DNA of 64,000 nt from Manis javanica (GCF_040802235.1 NC_133174.1:107265647-107329646); one strand, 5' to 3'; shown: positions 1 through 17,334, numbered from the stretch's first letter. Program-made: numbers and translations. Notes: generated by a model not told the origin, from the letters alone.

Positions 1-122
<122 letters not shown>

Positions 123-2464
123 CTAGAGGAAGAAGGAGCCAAGCATCAGAATTAGGACCCATATTGTCCTCTGATATCCCTACGCACAGGGGAAAAACAG
201 AAAACTGCACAGTCCTCATCATTTAGTGGACACAGAGCTTCACTGAGGGGCACTCGTGAGGTATATTTCCCACCTCTGTCCACACAACATCTGTGGCAAA
301 GGCATGTGCAGCTTGGGTGAAGCTGAGGCAACAGTGTAGGCAGGGACAGAAAGGTGTGTATGGGACAGACTCCTTGGCCTGTGGTAAAGGGGAGAAATGG
401 AAAGCATAGCACCAGTCCCCTCTCCTAGCCTCTGCCCAGCTAGCACCTTAAGGAGACCAGGGCATACAATGAGTGTACATCCTGTCACTCAGTACTTCCT
501 CTGGCCCTCATTGCCATTCCCGGCCATCCACAAGTCCCAGCCCCAGAAGGACTTTTGTAGGACTTTGGCACACATGTGTTCACAGGCCTGCAGTTACCAC
601 TTGCTCCAGAGTTATATGTTGCCCTGCTCAAATGAACTAGGGATGAACTCTTCCTTTTACTAGACTTTGGGTGAAAAGTCTGAAAGAGAGACAACAAAAA
701 TCATTTGGCAAAGTGATCAATAATGTCTCCAGCCTTTTAAAGAATTTTCACCCAGGAGAGGGATATTTGAAAATGCATCTTGAAATAAATCCAGTGACAC
801 GGTGTTTATGCAGATTTACCTTGAGAAGTCCGCTCTACTCTAAACCTATAGTCCACAAGTCAAAATGCTCATGCTGTTTTTTCCCCTCTGACCCCCACCA
901 AAAAAATATTGGTAGATGAAAAATGGGGAGTGTACAGTTGTGAGAAAACAGTGAAGTGAGGAGTGGGTTTTCTCAGTCTAATCTGGGGTTTTCTCAGCAC
1001 AACACCAGTGCTGCATCTTCAACGAGCCCCTGGCGTTGCCTATGCAGGAGTGCACAGCTTTGCAAAGCAAACTTGGGGAGGAAACCCAATCCCTATTCCC
1101 AAACTGGCTCACACTGGAAAGCCAGGGGTGCTGATTTTCTTCATTTCAGATTGAGCTGCAATGAGAAGTCACTTCAGGCACTCAGTTCAGTATTAGTGTT
1201 CTCACTCATGTAATGATGATCTCAAACAATTACTGAAATGCACTGGGGGTTCTCTGGTTTCACGAGATACTCCAAGTTTGAACCCCCACCCTTTTTTTTT
1301 TTTTAGGTTGGGCACCCCTGCATTTTATTCCTTTTCCAGAGCAGGAAGAGAAGCTAGGAAATGTAAGGAAATGTTCCACCTTTCGGAGAATCCAAGAAGC
1401 CACGGAGATCCCAGGGCTTCTGCAGAGATAACACAGGGCAAGTGGCGGTGAAACCGCCGTCCTCAGGGAGCCTAGGTATTCATTCACAGCCAATCTCTGC
1501 CCTCAGGCCTGGCCTTCTGAGCCTCAGCTTCTGCCCCCTTGGCCTCTGCTGGGAAAGCCAGGGTCTGGAGCCCATTTCTCTGTGGTTCTGTTCCCTCATT
1601 TTCAAAAAGAAAGGAAGATTTAGATACCTGTCTTCCTCCAGAGCTTCACACTTCCCAAATCACTTCTCTCTTCTTGGCTACAAATATGGACTTGCAGTCT
1701 ACTTTCACGTTTAAGACATGGTGCAGGAATATGATGAAATCACTTCCACTTGGGGATCAAATGGAGTTGTCTTTGCATAAGAACTCAGCTTGGACAAACA
1801 AAAGGCAGGAAAGGAGGGGCTGGCAGAATCTCTTCCCAGGCTCCGCCCCTAGGCTGATAAGCCACCCTGATTGACGGGCTCCAGGGAAGCAGGCCAACTT
1901 CTTTCTAGTTCTGTCAAATCTCTCACCTGGGTCTGACCAAGAACTGAAAAATGAAGGCAGTAAGTCAAAAAACCCATGTCTGGGTCCTGTCTGAAATCCA
2001 GTTTTATCTTCAAGGAATAACCTTCTAGCAAAGAACATAACCACTAGCGACTCCATTTCCTCTTTCTTGGGAACTGAAGAAGGAGAGGTATGGTTCACTC
2101 CCTACGTTTGCCCACAAAACAGCCGAACAAAGCGTCACAAGCGAGTCGGGTGAGTTGAGTTTTACCTGTGACAACTTTGGTAGATTACGGCTGGTGCCTT
2201 CAGTAGCCATTGACTCTACGTGTTCCTTTAATCTAGGGTGAGGTGCCAACAGCTTCAGGATATCGGGAGAATGTTCCTGAGAACGCCCCGGGACTGATGG
2301 TAGAAAGAAACTAAGGAGAAGCTGTGACATAAAACAGAAGACTTCACTACTTAAGTTTCTACAGGTGCTCAGGTGAATGGTGAGGGGTGGGAGGGAGCAG
2401 GGGAACATCCTGCAGGGCAAAACTCCAGGAAGGAAGCCTGGGACCAGAGACCCCAGCACACCAG

Positions 2465-2635
2465 GGCAGGGGTCCGCACGTCAGCGTGCATCAGAAGCCT
2501 GGGGAGCTTACAAAAACTCCAGGTTCCGAGGTCCTATGCCTGGCTCCCCCAGGTCTGAAGTGTGGTCTAGGAATCTGGACTTTGAAAAGGCACCACAGAT
2601 GCCTGTCACCCTAGCCAAAGTTAAGAGCCACCACT
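2465..2635. repeat. MER5/MER20-type hAT DNA transposon remnant
   Basis: The stretch has the layout of the short non-autonomous hAT (Charlie) elements: a 'gcatcagaagcctggggagctt' type block, a central 'aggaatctgg' block and a terminal 'ttaagagccacca' block, which are degenerate copies of the usual 'tcagaatcacctgggga...gagaaccac' signature. It is diverged, so the subfamily is not certain. Confidence 0.55.
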
Positions 2636-3604
2636 CTGGTAGTACCACTTCACAGAAATATCTGCAGTGGGATTTAAAAACCTATGTAGGAAGAAAGAGA
2701 CAGAGAAGAGAAGGCTGGTGAGAAACATTGGCTAGGGCACCTGGAGTCATGCCCATAACACTCCAGAGGGTAGGAGACTACAAATGGCTTCTCAGTTCCT
2801 CAGTATGTCTTCCCTCTGCCTGCCCATTTTGCTCCCTCCTCCCCCAGCCATCATCCCTGGACCTTTAGTCCCTCCAGCAGTGAGGTGTGAGGAAAAGGAG
2901 ACTGCAACCTTCATCCCTCTCTCCCAACCTCTCCTCCCCCATTCTGTCCTTCACTTTCCAGAGAATGTCTGGTAACTTCACCTACTGGGGGCAAGCAGGT
3001 TCCAGTCTATGGCTGGTTTCTCTTGCATTTGGATAAGCTGGGGTAGGGGAGTTTGGGGTGGGAGGATGGACGCAGAAGGGACTGGGAGTCAAAGATGTGT
3101 GTTCTACTGCAGGCTGTACTACTAGCTGCCCACATTCTGGCTTCAGTTCTCCCCTATGCCAGCCAGGATTGTGAACATACATAGGTACACATTGCATGTA
3201 ACAGGTAACACAGGAAAGCAGGTCACTTGGCTTCTAAAACACAGTCAAGTGTTTACCACTAAGCAGCCCCAGCAGTGTATGCAGACTCACTAAAGGATGC
3301 TCCACCCCTTGCTCAGGGTCATAGTCAGGGAATTCAATGATCAAGGCATCTGACAGACTCTGACCAAACTCCCTCCAGTTTGTTTTGTTCCCTTGCTGGC
3401 GCACAGCAGTTCCTTCATGATGTTTCCTCAGATGCCAGCACCTTCCACATAGCCAAAACCTGCTCAGCCTTCAAAGCTAGCTCTAGGGCTGCCTTCCTAC
3501 TTCCCCAGGCTCCTGATCTTGCCTGTCCTTTCGCATTGTTTCCGGCACTGTAATATAGTATCTCACTCTTGGTCTTGTGTTAGCCTCAAACTGTGTCACA
3601 GACG

Positions 3605-3690
3605 TACATCTTTCTCTCTAACCAGATGGTCAGCTTCTAGAGGGCACATGATAGATGTCCAATAAATACACATCACACTAGATGGAATTG
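3605..3690. repeat. L2-like fragment
   Basis: A short match to the L2 3' region: a 'cagcttctagagggca' block followed by 'tccaataaatac'. Very old and short; it could be another LINE2-tailed repeat. Confidence 0.35.
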
Positions 3691-4794
3691 AATTAAGACA
3701 TTTATCCACCCCAGGGCTTAGGGAAAGGCCTAGTCCTCAGGTCCATTTCTTTCCAGCTCTTCCCAGGCCTAAGTTGGTAAAGGAGTGAGGTGAGGAGGTA
3801 CTCACAGGTCTAGGGCCATAAATGCCAGCTTTCAGAGGCCCGTCCTCCACAGAAGCCAGAGTCGGCCCTCAGAAGCCCTCCTGAGAGGCCCAAAAAGAAT
3901 GTGATGCTCTCCAGTAGGAGGGAAAGGGAGGCAGAGCGGAGAAATCAAAGGAGACAAGGCAGAAACAGCAGCAGCATTCCACTTCATCCCTTTACTATAA
4001 GCCTTCCCAGTGGCTTTGGAAAACAAAAGTCGGGGGCAACTCTCAATGAGAATCATCATTCCATATGCATGAAAGTCCGTTCCACTTCAGTGTCAGCCTT
4101 AGAAAGGCCCAAATGGGGCAAGAAGGGGAAAAAGGAATCTGAGATAAAAGAACATTGAAAAGAAACCAAGGCCTCTGACTCTCTAAGGTGGCTAATGAAT
4201 GCCAACTGAACCTGAAACATCTCTGTCAATCTGTAGTGTAAATCCAGTGAATAAGCACTGCTGAAGGCCCCCAATGTTCTTCAGTGGCTGCCATGCCCTC
4301 ATCACACTTAGTGGAAATCTGCCTCTAAATTCTTGCCTCAGCTTCGGAACTCCGGAACACTCACATGGGCATATGCTCACTTGCACTGTCTGGCATTTAT
4401 ACTGCCTTGGATGACGCATGCAATACTGCAAGGTCCTTGAGGATTGAGACAGTGGCTTATGCCTCTTTGGGTCTCCAGAGTTTACCACAATGCTTGTCCC
4501 ATCCTGCTAGGCAGTTGTGGAACACTAGCTGATTTATAAAAGCGGCTAAAAACAAAGGTCAACCCAACTGATGATACCAGAGCCTCTCAGGCCAACTGGG
4601 AAATGGACAAATAGGAGTAAAGAAACTACTCACCCCTGGACGCAAGAGCTGCCTCTGTGGGCCTCTGCACATTCTGTCCTCAAAACCAAGTTTCTTCTAA
4701 CTGCCTTTGTCCATCCACCCCAGAACTGGATTACTCTTTACCCGGCCCCAACTGTGAGCACTAAGACTCCTGGCATGACCTCCTGGGACAGCAG

Positions 4795-5035
4795 GATGGT
4801 AGAGTGGCAAGAAGGCAGACTCTGGAAGCAGACGGATTTGTGTTCACAGGCTCACCCACCAATCACTAGCTGCATGACCTCTGGAAACATCACCAGGCCC
4901 CAGCTTTCTCATCTGTAACATGGGGACAAATAACAGTACTGACCCTCATAGGGATGCTGTGGGGATTAAATTACATCTTCCACAGAAAGCCCTAGCATAG
5001 TGCCTGCTGCATAGGAAATGCTTAATAGATGTCAG
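4795..5035. repeat. MIR SINE
   Basis: Carries the MIR core signature: 'actctggaagcagac', 'tgcatgacct', 'tttctcatctgtaacatgggg' and 'gggattaaat', ending in 'cttaatagatgtcagctatt'. These elements predate the placental radiation. Confidence 0.75.
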
Positions 5036-6070
5036 CTATTCTTCTTCTTCAATTTGGGGAACAGTCCACAGCCTGGGATATCCTCCACCACCAGTACTCC
5101 TCTCGAGAACACCTTTGTCCACACTCCCAAACCAGGTCAAAGCAACTTCCCAAAGGAGAAATCTGTGAGAGGTAGAACCTCCAGAGCTCAGCTTCCTCTA
5201 GCGCACTGATTTTACTAAAGATTCCTTTCTGGAGCCTTTGGAAACCAGGCCTGTCTCTTGCTCCCTTTCTTCAGCCACTTCTCTGTCAAACGGCCCTGGG
5301 ACAGAACCACATGGGGCATGGTGATGAATCGGGGATGGGGCACAAGGAGAGCCGAGGCTACCCCTGACTGCCGGCATCCAAGCTGCAGGCCACTTAGCCA
5401 GACACCATGAGAGCACGCTGCAGAACAGCAAGGAACAAGGCCCACACAGAGGGAGCATTCGCCTAAAAGAACCACCACATTCTCCTGGGACCCAAGCGCT
5501 GGAGTGATGGTTTGGATTATACCGTAATGGTCCCTGTCTTACATTTGAGAGATACTGCGTGTATTTTATTTCTAGCAAAGGAGCCGAAGGTTGGAGTTCT
5601 ATGTGTAGCAAGGTAGATGGGGAACAACATCCCTTCTGAGAGCTGGCTGCCCTGTGTGGCCATGAAGCTGTGACTTAGCCAAAGAAAATTCTACAACTGC
5701 AGACAGCCCCACACCCCTGAGCCCTCACCAACAGCCAGAATCTCCTCAGGGAGCCTCCATCCCCAAGTTAACTTTTTTGATTTTACTTGGTTTTGGATTT
5801 TTCACACTGACCATCCAGACTCTGAGTCAAAGCAAGAACATTCCTCATAGGTTCCTACAAAATGCAGGAATTGCTCAGTCAGATTGTACTCTCCAGGAAT
5901 ACAGTGTTCTGAGCAATCCATTGGCAGTTGTGTCTCCCTCCAGTCTTCTCAACCCAGGGAGCCACCCACTCAGGACCCCGAATTTCAGGGAGGACAGTTC
6001 CTTCATTCCCTTCCCTGGAGAAGACAGAGAGGTGGGAGCCTGTTAGGCAGCTGGACTTGATGTTATCTCA

Positions 6071-6235
<165 letters not shown>

Positions 6236-6269
6236 TCACCTTATCGTTGCTGCTATTATTAACACTGGC

Positions 6270-6490
6270 TAAATACTCAGTGGGTATTCACTATTGTGTA
6301 AAGTGTTTTAAAAGGGCTATCTTATCTACAGCCCTTTAAGTAGACTGCTGTTCTAAAGCCCACTGTAAAGACAAAACTGAAACCAGGAAAGTGACTTGCC
6401 TGAAGTGACATGGTTAGAAAGTTGTGGAATCAGGGTTTGAGCCTGGGACTGACTGATACCAAAACCTAAATTCTCAACAAGTGTGCCATG
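6270..6490. repeat. MIR SINE (degenerate)
   Basis: MIR-like blocks are visible: 'aaaactgaaaccaggaaagtgacttgcc', 'gaatcagggtttgagcctggg' and a 'caagtgtgccatgctgcct' end. Diverged but with the right order and spacing. Confidence 0.6.
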
Positions 6491-8564
6491 CTGCCTCCCC
6501 GGCATGCCACCATGGTATTGGAGGTGTCACCAAATGCAGCATGAATCCCTGTTTCAGTGCATACTAACTAGACAGGCCTTCCTATTATTAGCCTGTCAAG
6601 TAGAGATCTAATCCACATTCTTGATCAGAGTGGCCACCTATACTTACTGGTCATTTTCAGAAGAGGCCCAAAGGAAAGGACATGACATCTCCAAGATCGC
6701 AAAGGTAGCTGGTGGCAAAGCTAGAACTAGAGCTGTGGTCTGGGACCCCCAGAATGCTCTTCCGCACAAAGCCTACTGCCCTTCAGAGGGCTAGGCAGGG
6801 GCTGAGCAAATGCTTTCACTCCTGTGGGCTCAGCTCACCTCTGCTCCCTCACCACATTGTTAAAAAGTATAAAGAAGTTTTAGGACCCTTCAGGGGCCAA
6901 GCTCAAGTGGCCTGGGAGACTCTAGGGGTGGCAGAGGAGCATCCCGAGAAAGAGGGAGGAAGGAGAAAAGAGGTGGGAAGAGGGCTGCCTCCTCTCTGTG
7001 CCTTGGGAGAGGTGGCCTTTGCAACTTGGCAGGGAGGGCCTTCCTCTTGAGTCTGGGGAATGCTCCCATTCTCTTGCCCACGCAGCTGGCCCCGAGTCTA
7101 ACTTGGTGAAGGAAACGACCCAGGTTGCAGCACGGGGCACTTTCCTGCCTCCCTTCCAAACATGCCTCTACAGGCCCCTGCACCCTCTGGCTCCAGCCTG
7201 GCTACAGGGGCTGGCCAAATCTCCCTTCTTGAGCAGAGGTCCCTGCTCTGAAGCTCTTAGGGACCTCCCCTCGTGCCCCCCACCTTCCTTCTGGAGCCTG
7301 ATCTCAGCTGGTACTTGGGTGCTGATAGCTTCCCTCATTGCTCCTCCCAGCACTGATGACCAGGGGCCGTCTGGAGAAAGGCTTGCATGAGATTTCAGGG
7401 CAGCTAGAGGGCAGAAGTGAGGGAGACTGGAGAGGCCTCTGGGATCTCCCAAATCATACTGAGCAGCAACCCATATACTCCACCTACTCAGGGCAGCCAG
7501 CTCCCCCCACTGAGAGCTGCACTGCCTGCAGGATATTTTGAGTACCACTGGCTGGATGGCTGAATAGGGCTGCATGAGGTGAACCCCTCCCTTGGGGGCA
7601 TTTCATACAGAAGCGGTGGGAAATATGCAAATGGGGTGTGAGATGGTTTTGAATCATACACATCAGTTCAAGTCTTCTCTCAACCCCCAAGATAACAGAG
7701 ATCTCTGTCATTGCCCCTCCACTTACCCCAGCACTTTGAGGAAATGAAACCTCTGTTTAATATCCACCAATTTCTCCTTCCCTAGGGAAGGCCCTCTTCC
7801 CATTTCACCCACAGTGGTCCACTGCTTCTTAGCCCTACTTCCCCCTGCACGATAGAGGCCCCACCCTTACGCCCTAGGTTTAGGGTGGGAGTAGAAAAAG
7901 TTGCAGAAGATGTCCTCTTACCCCCAGGCATCTCCCTTACCCGCACTGCCACGAGGCCTGAAATGATCCCACTGAAGCTCCTTTTCAGTTAAGACATTGT
8001 TGACTTTTAGTAAAATGTAAATGTGTTTCTTGGAAGAAAGAACATACCAGTCCCTCATCACCCACAAAAACCTCCTCATGAAAGAACACAGGAGATTTAC
8101 TCTGACAGTAATGGTGCAGTATACAGTCCACAGTGCTTTATCTGAACTGCCCAGATCCAAAAACAGTCTGATAATCCAATGTTTTCATAAGCTTGACATC
8201 CAAAGTCATTAAGGTGTCAAAGCCTGACCTAAAATGATAAAGTATGTTACATGCTTTATCCTGCTTCGTGTGAATGTTCAGGTAATGCGATGCAGAACTA
8301 TTAGTATATTTGCTTCTGGGGCACTCCCAGAGCCCACTGAAGGTGTTACCCGATATATGGTCTTTCTGCAATCAGGAACATTCTGGATTTTGAACATATC
8401 TGGCCCCATGGGATTCGGATAAGGGATCATGGGCCTGGATAAGTTGGGTTTCTGAGGAAGGCACCCTGGGGCACTACACCAACACCAAGCAGGCATCAGA
8501 GCTCACAGAATGGCCTCTTGGCCATGCTCACTGTGACCCTCATCCTGTCCCTGTGAGGCAATCA

Positions 8565-8690
8565 GGGCAGAGAGCAATAGCTTCATTTTTGCAAACAAGG
8601 ACACTTAGGGTCCAGAGAGTGAAGTGACTTCCCCATGGCCACTTAGCTTGCAAGTAGTAGAGCCAGGCTCAAATCTCATCTTTGACACAA
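8565..8690. repeat. MIR SINE fragment
   Basis: Part of a MIR core: 'ttttgcaaacaaggacacttaggg...agagagtgaagtgacttccccatggccac' followed by 'agccaggctcaaatctcatc'. Confidence 0.55.
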
Positions 8691-8924
8691 AATATTCACA
8701 TGTGGCTATGGGCCAGTCCCAAGGCAGACAGAGATGTAGAAAGTGACACTTTGCATCCTGACATTCTGAGAGATGCCTAGCCTGCCTTTCTTCCACCCCT
8801 CCACGTGACTAGATGTTTGAGGATACCAGCAGACTGACTGACCATATCAAGGACTCAAAATGGCACAGCCAGCCAAGAGTACTTCTCTCACCCTCCTCTT
8901 CCACTGCCCCTGGAAAATGATGAT

Positions 8925-9160
8925 GATGGCAAGTACACATAATGCTATGTGCCAGGTATTGTTCTAAGCATCTTATGTGAATTAGCTCATGTAATCCTCA
9001 CAACAAACACTGTTAGGGAGGTGCTTTGAATATCCCCATTTTATAGATGAGGAGATGAGATACAGAGACGTTAAATAATTTGCCCAAGGCCATACAGCTG
9101 TTAAAAGTTAGCAGAACTGGGGTATAAACTCAGGCAGTTTGGCTCCTAAGTCTGTGTTCC
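8925..9160. repeat. MIR SINE (well preserved)
   Basis: Nearly complete MIR: 'tatgtgccaggtattgttctaagca', 'aatcctcacaacaa', 'ccccattttatagatgagg', 'tttgcccaaggccatacagct' and 'ggcagtttggctcctaagtc' in the canonical order. Confidence 0.85.
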
Positions 9161-9282
9161 GGACAGTCACAAAGCCCAGGCTGCTATGCAGGTCATCAGC
9201 TGAAGAATCCACTTACCTTGCAGACCTGAGACACCTTTTGCCAAGGGACCCCCCCACCCCCCAGCTCCTTTGCAAAGCCTTA

Positions 9283-13121
<3,839 letters not shown>

Positions 13122-13144
13122 GCCGGCCGCCCCGCGCCGCCTAA

Positions 13145-13260
13145 TAACTGTCTTGTCTCAGCAAAGTGTTATATAAAGCGGTACCACGTGACGCGCCGCC
13201 ACGCCGTTCATTGGCCGGCGGCGGGGAAATTGTTACAAAACCAGACAGTTTTGTAACAGT
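13145..13260 (-). promoter_or_regulatory. LONRF3 core promoter: CCAAT, E-box and TATA motifs plus an 11-bp palindrome
   Basis: On the minus strand, in transcription order: a perfect inverted repeat TGTTACAAAAC / GTTTTGTAACA (13231-13258, 6-bp spacer), an inverted CCAAT box (13210-13214), a CACGTG E-box (13185-13190) and a TATA-like TTTATATAA (13169-13177). A start near 13140-13150 is expected about 30 bases after the TATA. These motifs are read directly from the sequence; their use is inferred. CACGTG is the site bound by USF, MYC/MAX or MiT/TFE factors. Confidence 0.6.
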
Positions 13261-13261
13261 G

Positions 13262-15315
13262 TTGCGCTTGCTTCTTTTGGCTTCGCTTTTCTTGGCTTCT
13301 TTTTGAGGTTGTTTGTGTTTACACTCTGCTTTATTTCCCCCTCGCAAAGTGGTTCTTTTTCGGAAGGGGAGGGCAAATAACCCAAAGTCGTCTTTTGGGC
13401 TTCTTCGTCTCCAAACCCTACCCCATCCCACCTCCACACTGGCCAGCAAACAGGTCCCTACTGCCAGGCGCTCGCTAGCGCCCCCTCCCCCATCCCTCCC
13501 TGGAGAGGTCAGTACCCCAAGGCCCTCAGTCAGTCAGGTCTTTTGGGACGCCAAAGGCTCGTCCTCCTAGGGGCGACCTGTGCTGGCTGCGGAGAAGGGG
13601 GTTGGGAGGGTCCCGGGAAGCCCCCACCCCGGTTCCAGCCTCGGCCCACGAGCCCTGGGAGCCCCGCCCCGGATCCTCACACCCAGGGTTCCTGACCACC
13701 TCGCGGGAGTCCCCCAGATGTAGTAAGTGCGGCTAGCAGAGGCTCTGTCTCCCGTGTTGGGAGCGACTCGGAGACGCGGGCCGGGAGGGCGCAGAAGTTG
13801 AGCGGCACTCGCTGAGCTGTAAGGGACTCACGGAGAAGATGCGCTCGCTGGCTGGGGTCCGGGGGAGGCGTCCCGTGTGCCCCGCTCCTCACCTCTTCCC
13901 CCACCCCCAGTCGCCGGAACCCGCGCTGGGACCGGCGGCGGGCGCCCCACTGGAGATGCACCCGGCCCTGGAGGCCCCACTAGCTGGATGAGCGCAACCG
14001 CGAGAACTCGGCCCGATGCGGTCCTTGGGTATCTGGGGGCGTGGGAGAACGGCAGGCGGAAGACGGGAACCGGGAGCGCTTCTCCGAAGAAAGTCCGCGA
14101 ACCCTGGCACACTCCAGCAGCCGGCAAAGCTGCCGCCAGGTCCGCAGCTCCGGAGAGCTGGGTTCTGACATCCGCACAACACAGTGGGGGCTGCGCGGGA
14201 GGGGTAGGGCTGCGCACAAGCCAAGGAGCTTGCCTCACAGTGGCTGGTGGGCCTCGACGGTGCCCCACTTACTTCCAGAAAGCCGGTGTAAGCTGCCCAC
14301 AGTCTCCCTACCACCGCCACGCTTCGGACGGGAGCCACACGCACAAATAAGCAGACAGGCTCAGAGACCTAAAGGAATAACGCATTTCCCCCACGGTCAC
14401 ACAGCTCCAAGCAGGAAGGGAGGACTGGGCTTGCCTGTGGCTCCAGTAAGCCTCTAGAGCTTTGCAGGCTCAGGGCAGTACCTGGAGCCATGGTGGGGTA
14501 GAGCCCTGCCCCAGGGGCCTGAAGACTTTACAGTTGGCTCCTGCTGCGGCCATTTCTTAGCTGAGTGACTTTCAGCAAATGACCCAAACCCTGAGGGCCG
14601 CTGTTTTGGCTTTCCAGCAAATGTCAGGAATGATCTTAGTTGGGATCAAGTCATGTTTCAGTGCTGCGGACCACAGGCTCCATCTGGGCTCTGTGTCTCT
14701 GTAGGTCGCTAATCCTCCCTTAACTCAAACCAAGGTCCCAGAGAACAGGTCCTGTGAAGACCCTTTGGGCCTCCCTCTGGTGAGAAAGGATTGGAGAGAG
14801 GGTCAGAGGGCACATAGGAGAAAGAGACCAAGAAAAGAAACACGAACTCAGGAAGTAACCAGGAAGGTATAAGGCACACATAGGAAAACTTGGCTTGCAG
14901 CCTTGGCTTTGTCATGACTTGCTGTGAGACCTTTGGCAAGTCCTCCAGTGAAGCCTTAGTTTCTCAACTCCAAGGTTCTCTCCAGCACTAACCTTGACTG
15001 ATTTCTAGCCTTAGACTAGATTTCATGATACCAACTTAACTACTTAAGTACAAAAGACTAGTCCAGATCCTGTGGGTGGTGACTTGGGATAAGGAGGTCA
15101 AGTCAGCAGTAGCAATGGAAGGGTAGGGGTGGCTAGACGGCTGTCCTATTCCTCAGGGTCTGGCCTGAGCTAGATTTGGAAGATGGGAAGTCAACAGACT
15201 GGCCAAGATGCGGTGGAGATGGCCCTGCCAGGCAGTCAGGGAGAAGCTGGAGTTCTTGGTGACTTGCTGTCTAAAGGAAGCTCCTTTCACCCTTCAATTT
15301 CCACTGCTGTTGAAT
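13262..15315. other. Upstream flank, no gene recognised
   Basis: The proximal part is the rest of the CpG island. From about 14.3 kb the sequence is ordinary intergenic DNA with a MIR-like piece near 14885-14970 ('tgctgtgagacctttggcaag...tttctcaactcc'). Overlapping open frames on both strands around 13.7-14.4 kb are a GC-content effect. Confidence 0.6.
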
Positions 15316-15690
15316 GGCACCTGTCTTACTCTGTTCAGGCTGCCATAACACAATACCATAGACTGGATGGCTTATAAACAGAAATTTCTCAGAGTTCTAG
15401 AAGCAGGTAGTACAAGATCAAGACTCTGGCAGATTTGGTGTCTGGTGAGGGCCCACTTCCTGGTTCATAGACAGCCATCTTCTCGCTGTGTCCTCATACC
15501 AGAAGGCATCAGGGATTTCCCTGGGGTCTCTTTTGTAAGGGTACTAATTCCATTCATGAGGGTGGAGCCTGCATGACTTAATCACTTCCCAACAGCCCTA
15601 TCTCCAAATACCATCACATTCAGGATTAGGGTTCAACATACAAATGGGGAGCAGGGGTGGGGGGGCACATTCAATCTATAGCAGAGTCCC
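15316..15690. repeat. Interspersed repeat of the 'ctgccataacacaataccatagactgg' type
   Basis: A common mammalian repeat whose internal landmarks are all visible: 'gccataacacaataccatag', 'cagatttggtgtctggtgag', 'ttctcgctgtgtcctca', 'atgacttaatcacttcccaa' and 'aataccatcacattcaggat'. I recognise the sequence as a high-copy old repeat but cannot name its subfamily with confidence. Confidence 0.6.
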
Positions 15691-16110
15691 CATCATTAAT
15701 TATCTGCCTGCCCCTTCCGACAGCTATGAGGAGAGTCTGTGGGGCAGGTAGACTTACATGAAAGGGCCATGAGAGGGATGATGAAAAAAACCTCTTAATT
15801 CAAGAGCATTATCCCTGCAACAAGTTGTAAAAATAGATGTTGGTTACCTGAAATTGTCTTCCAGATGCAGATCTGGGATGTGCTTTGCTCCCTGGACCAC
15901 CTTGAAAGCATTCCCGAGGTTGGTTTCCATCTTTCCCACCAGGGGTGGAGAGGCAAGGGGAAGGCCAAGTCAGGCAGCAGGCATGACACAGACATGCTCT
16001 CATCACGTAGCCCCTTGTGCATGACCAAGGCTGACCACGAACTTGGTTAGGAATGTTAATGCTGCTGGAGTGACGCAGGGTGACTGGTGCCAAGAGGCAG
16101 CACCAACTAC

Positions 16111-16411
16111 TGTCTTGCCAATGGGTTTCAGCCCCAGACAAGTTCGCTATGGATGCAATGTGACCAAAGAAAATGGTAGGAAACGTTCTTTGGGGTGAAA
16201 GGGTTTATTACCTGGCTTGTTCTCCCGGCAGTAGGTCAAGCACTAGCATCTCTGCCTCCACCCGGAGCACTGGGCCGAGCTCTCTATATAGTGCAATAAT
16301 AGCTTAATGCCCAAAGGTGTGGAATTGGTAGCCTAGCAACAGGCCAGTTACATCATCAGGTGGTTTAAGTTCAGTGAGGATCCTGGCCATAGGAACCCCA
16401 ACTTCCCCACA
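16111..16411 (-). mobile_element. Solo LTR of an ERVL-like family (about 301 bp)
   Basis: Read on the minus strand it starts TGTGGGGAAGTTGG and ends GGCAAGACA, with TG...CA termini. The same 300-bp unit occurs at 17826-18130 (minus), 30614-30914 (plus), 59599-59898 (plus) and 60840-61132 (minus). A TATA-like TATATAGAGAGCTCGG and an AATAAA lie in the middle third. No matching internal region adjoins it, so it is best read as a solo LTR. Confidence 0.8.
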
Positions 16412-16429
16412 TAAACATAAAACAAAAGA

Positions 16430-16830
16430 GTAAACTGCACTTTAATAAAATTTAATTACTTCTGTTTATCCAAAGATGACTTTAAGACAGAGCTGAAACA
16501 ATCCAATGGCTGAGAAGATAAACCAGCACTTAAACAAGCAATCAGGTGAGAAGAAATACTGGCAGTACATGTATCTAATGAAGGACTCTTATCCAGAATA
16601 TATTTTTATTAAAAAGTGCTACATATCAGTAAGAAAAAGGCAGACAGCTCAAGTTTTTAAATTGACAAAGGATGTGGAAAAGCCCTTTACAAAAGAAGAT
16701 ACACAACTGGACAAAAATCTTATAAAAAAATTCGCATTCAACTTCATTTGTCATCACAGAAACACAAATTAAAAATACACTCTGTTATCACTGCACCCAA
16801 CCACAATGACCAAAAGTGGAAAAAAAACCC
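16430..16830 (+). repeat. Old L1 ORF2 3' fragment (first half)
   Basis: Degenerate L1M-type ORF2 end: 'gaaaagccctttacaaaagaagatacacaactgg', then 'caacttcatttgtcatcacagaaacacaaattaaaaatacac'. It is interrupted at 16831 by an MLT1-like LTR and resumes at 17335. Confidence 0.7.
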
Positions 16831-17334
16831 TGTTGTGATAGATTGCATTAATTGCTTCAATTCTTCATCTCTCAATGGATCCTTGCTCTTTGCCATGGGA
16901 CTCTGTAATTCCTCCCAAGAAATTTGTGGAGTATATTTCTCCATATCTGAACTTTGGGTTTGCCCTTATATATGACTTGTTCTGGCCAATAAAACAAATC
17001 AGAAGTAAGTATGTGTCATTTTCAAGCCTAAGCCTTGGGTGTTGCTGCTAGCCCTCATGTATTTTTTGACACCACTGGCATAAACAGAACTTCCCTTGTG
17101 TAAGTGCTGCTTATCCAGTCTGGTCTATGCCCCTGAATAAATGCATGCAGAATAGAGCACAGTAAAGAGTCAACCCCAGGCTGAATCACTGTTTAGAGGA
17201 GAGCCACCCAGGAGAACCTAATCTCTATCAGTTGATCCCAGGCCCACCAACACCTGTATAAACAAAAACAAATAATTGCTGTTTTAAGCTGCTGAGTTTT
17301 GCGATGGTTTGTTTTGCAAAAATAGCTGTCAACA
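16831..17334 (+). mobile_element. MLT1-like MaLR solo LTR
   Basis: Inserted in the old L1. It begins TGTTGTGATAG and ends with 'gctgctgagttttgcgatggtttgttttgcaa...ctgtcaaca', the diagnostic MLT1 3' end. 'ctggccaataaaacaaatcagaagt' also matches the family. About 504 bases. Confidence 0.65.

Noticed and set aside
13828-14457. Overlapping frames of 138-157 codons on both strands upstream of LONRF3
   Set aside because: Several frames on both strands are open together, the mark of high GC content; no recognisable protein. A divergent noncoding transcript remains possible.
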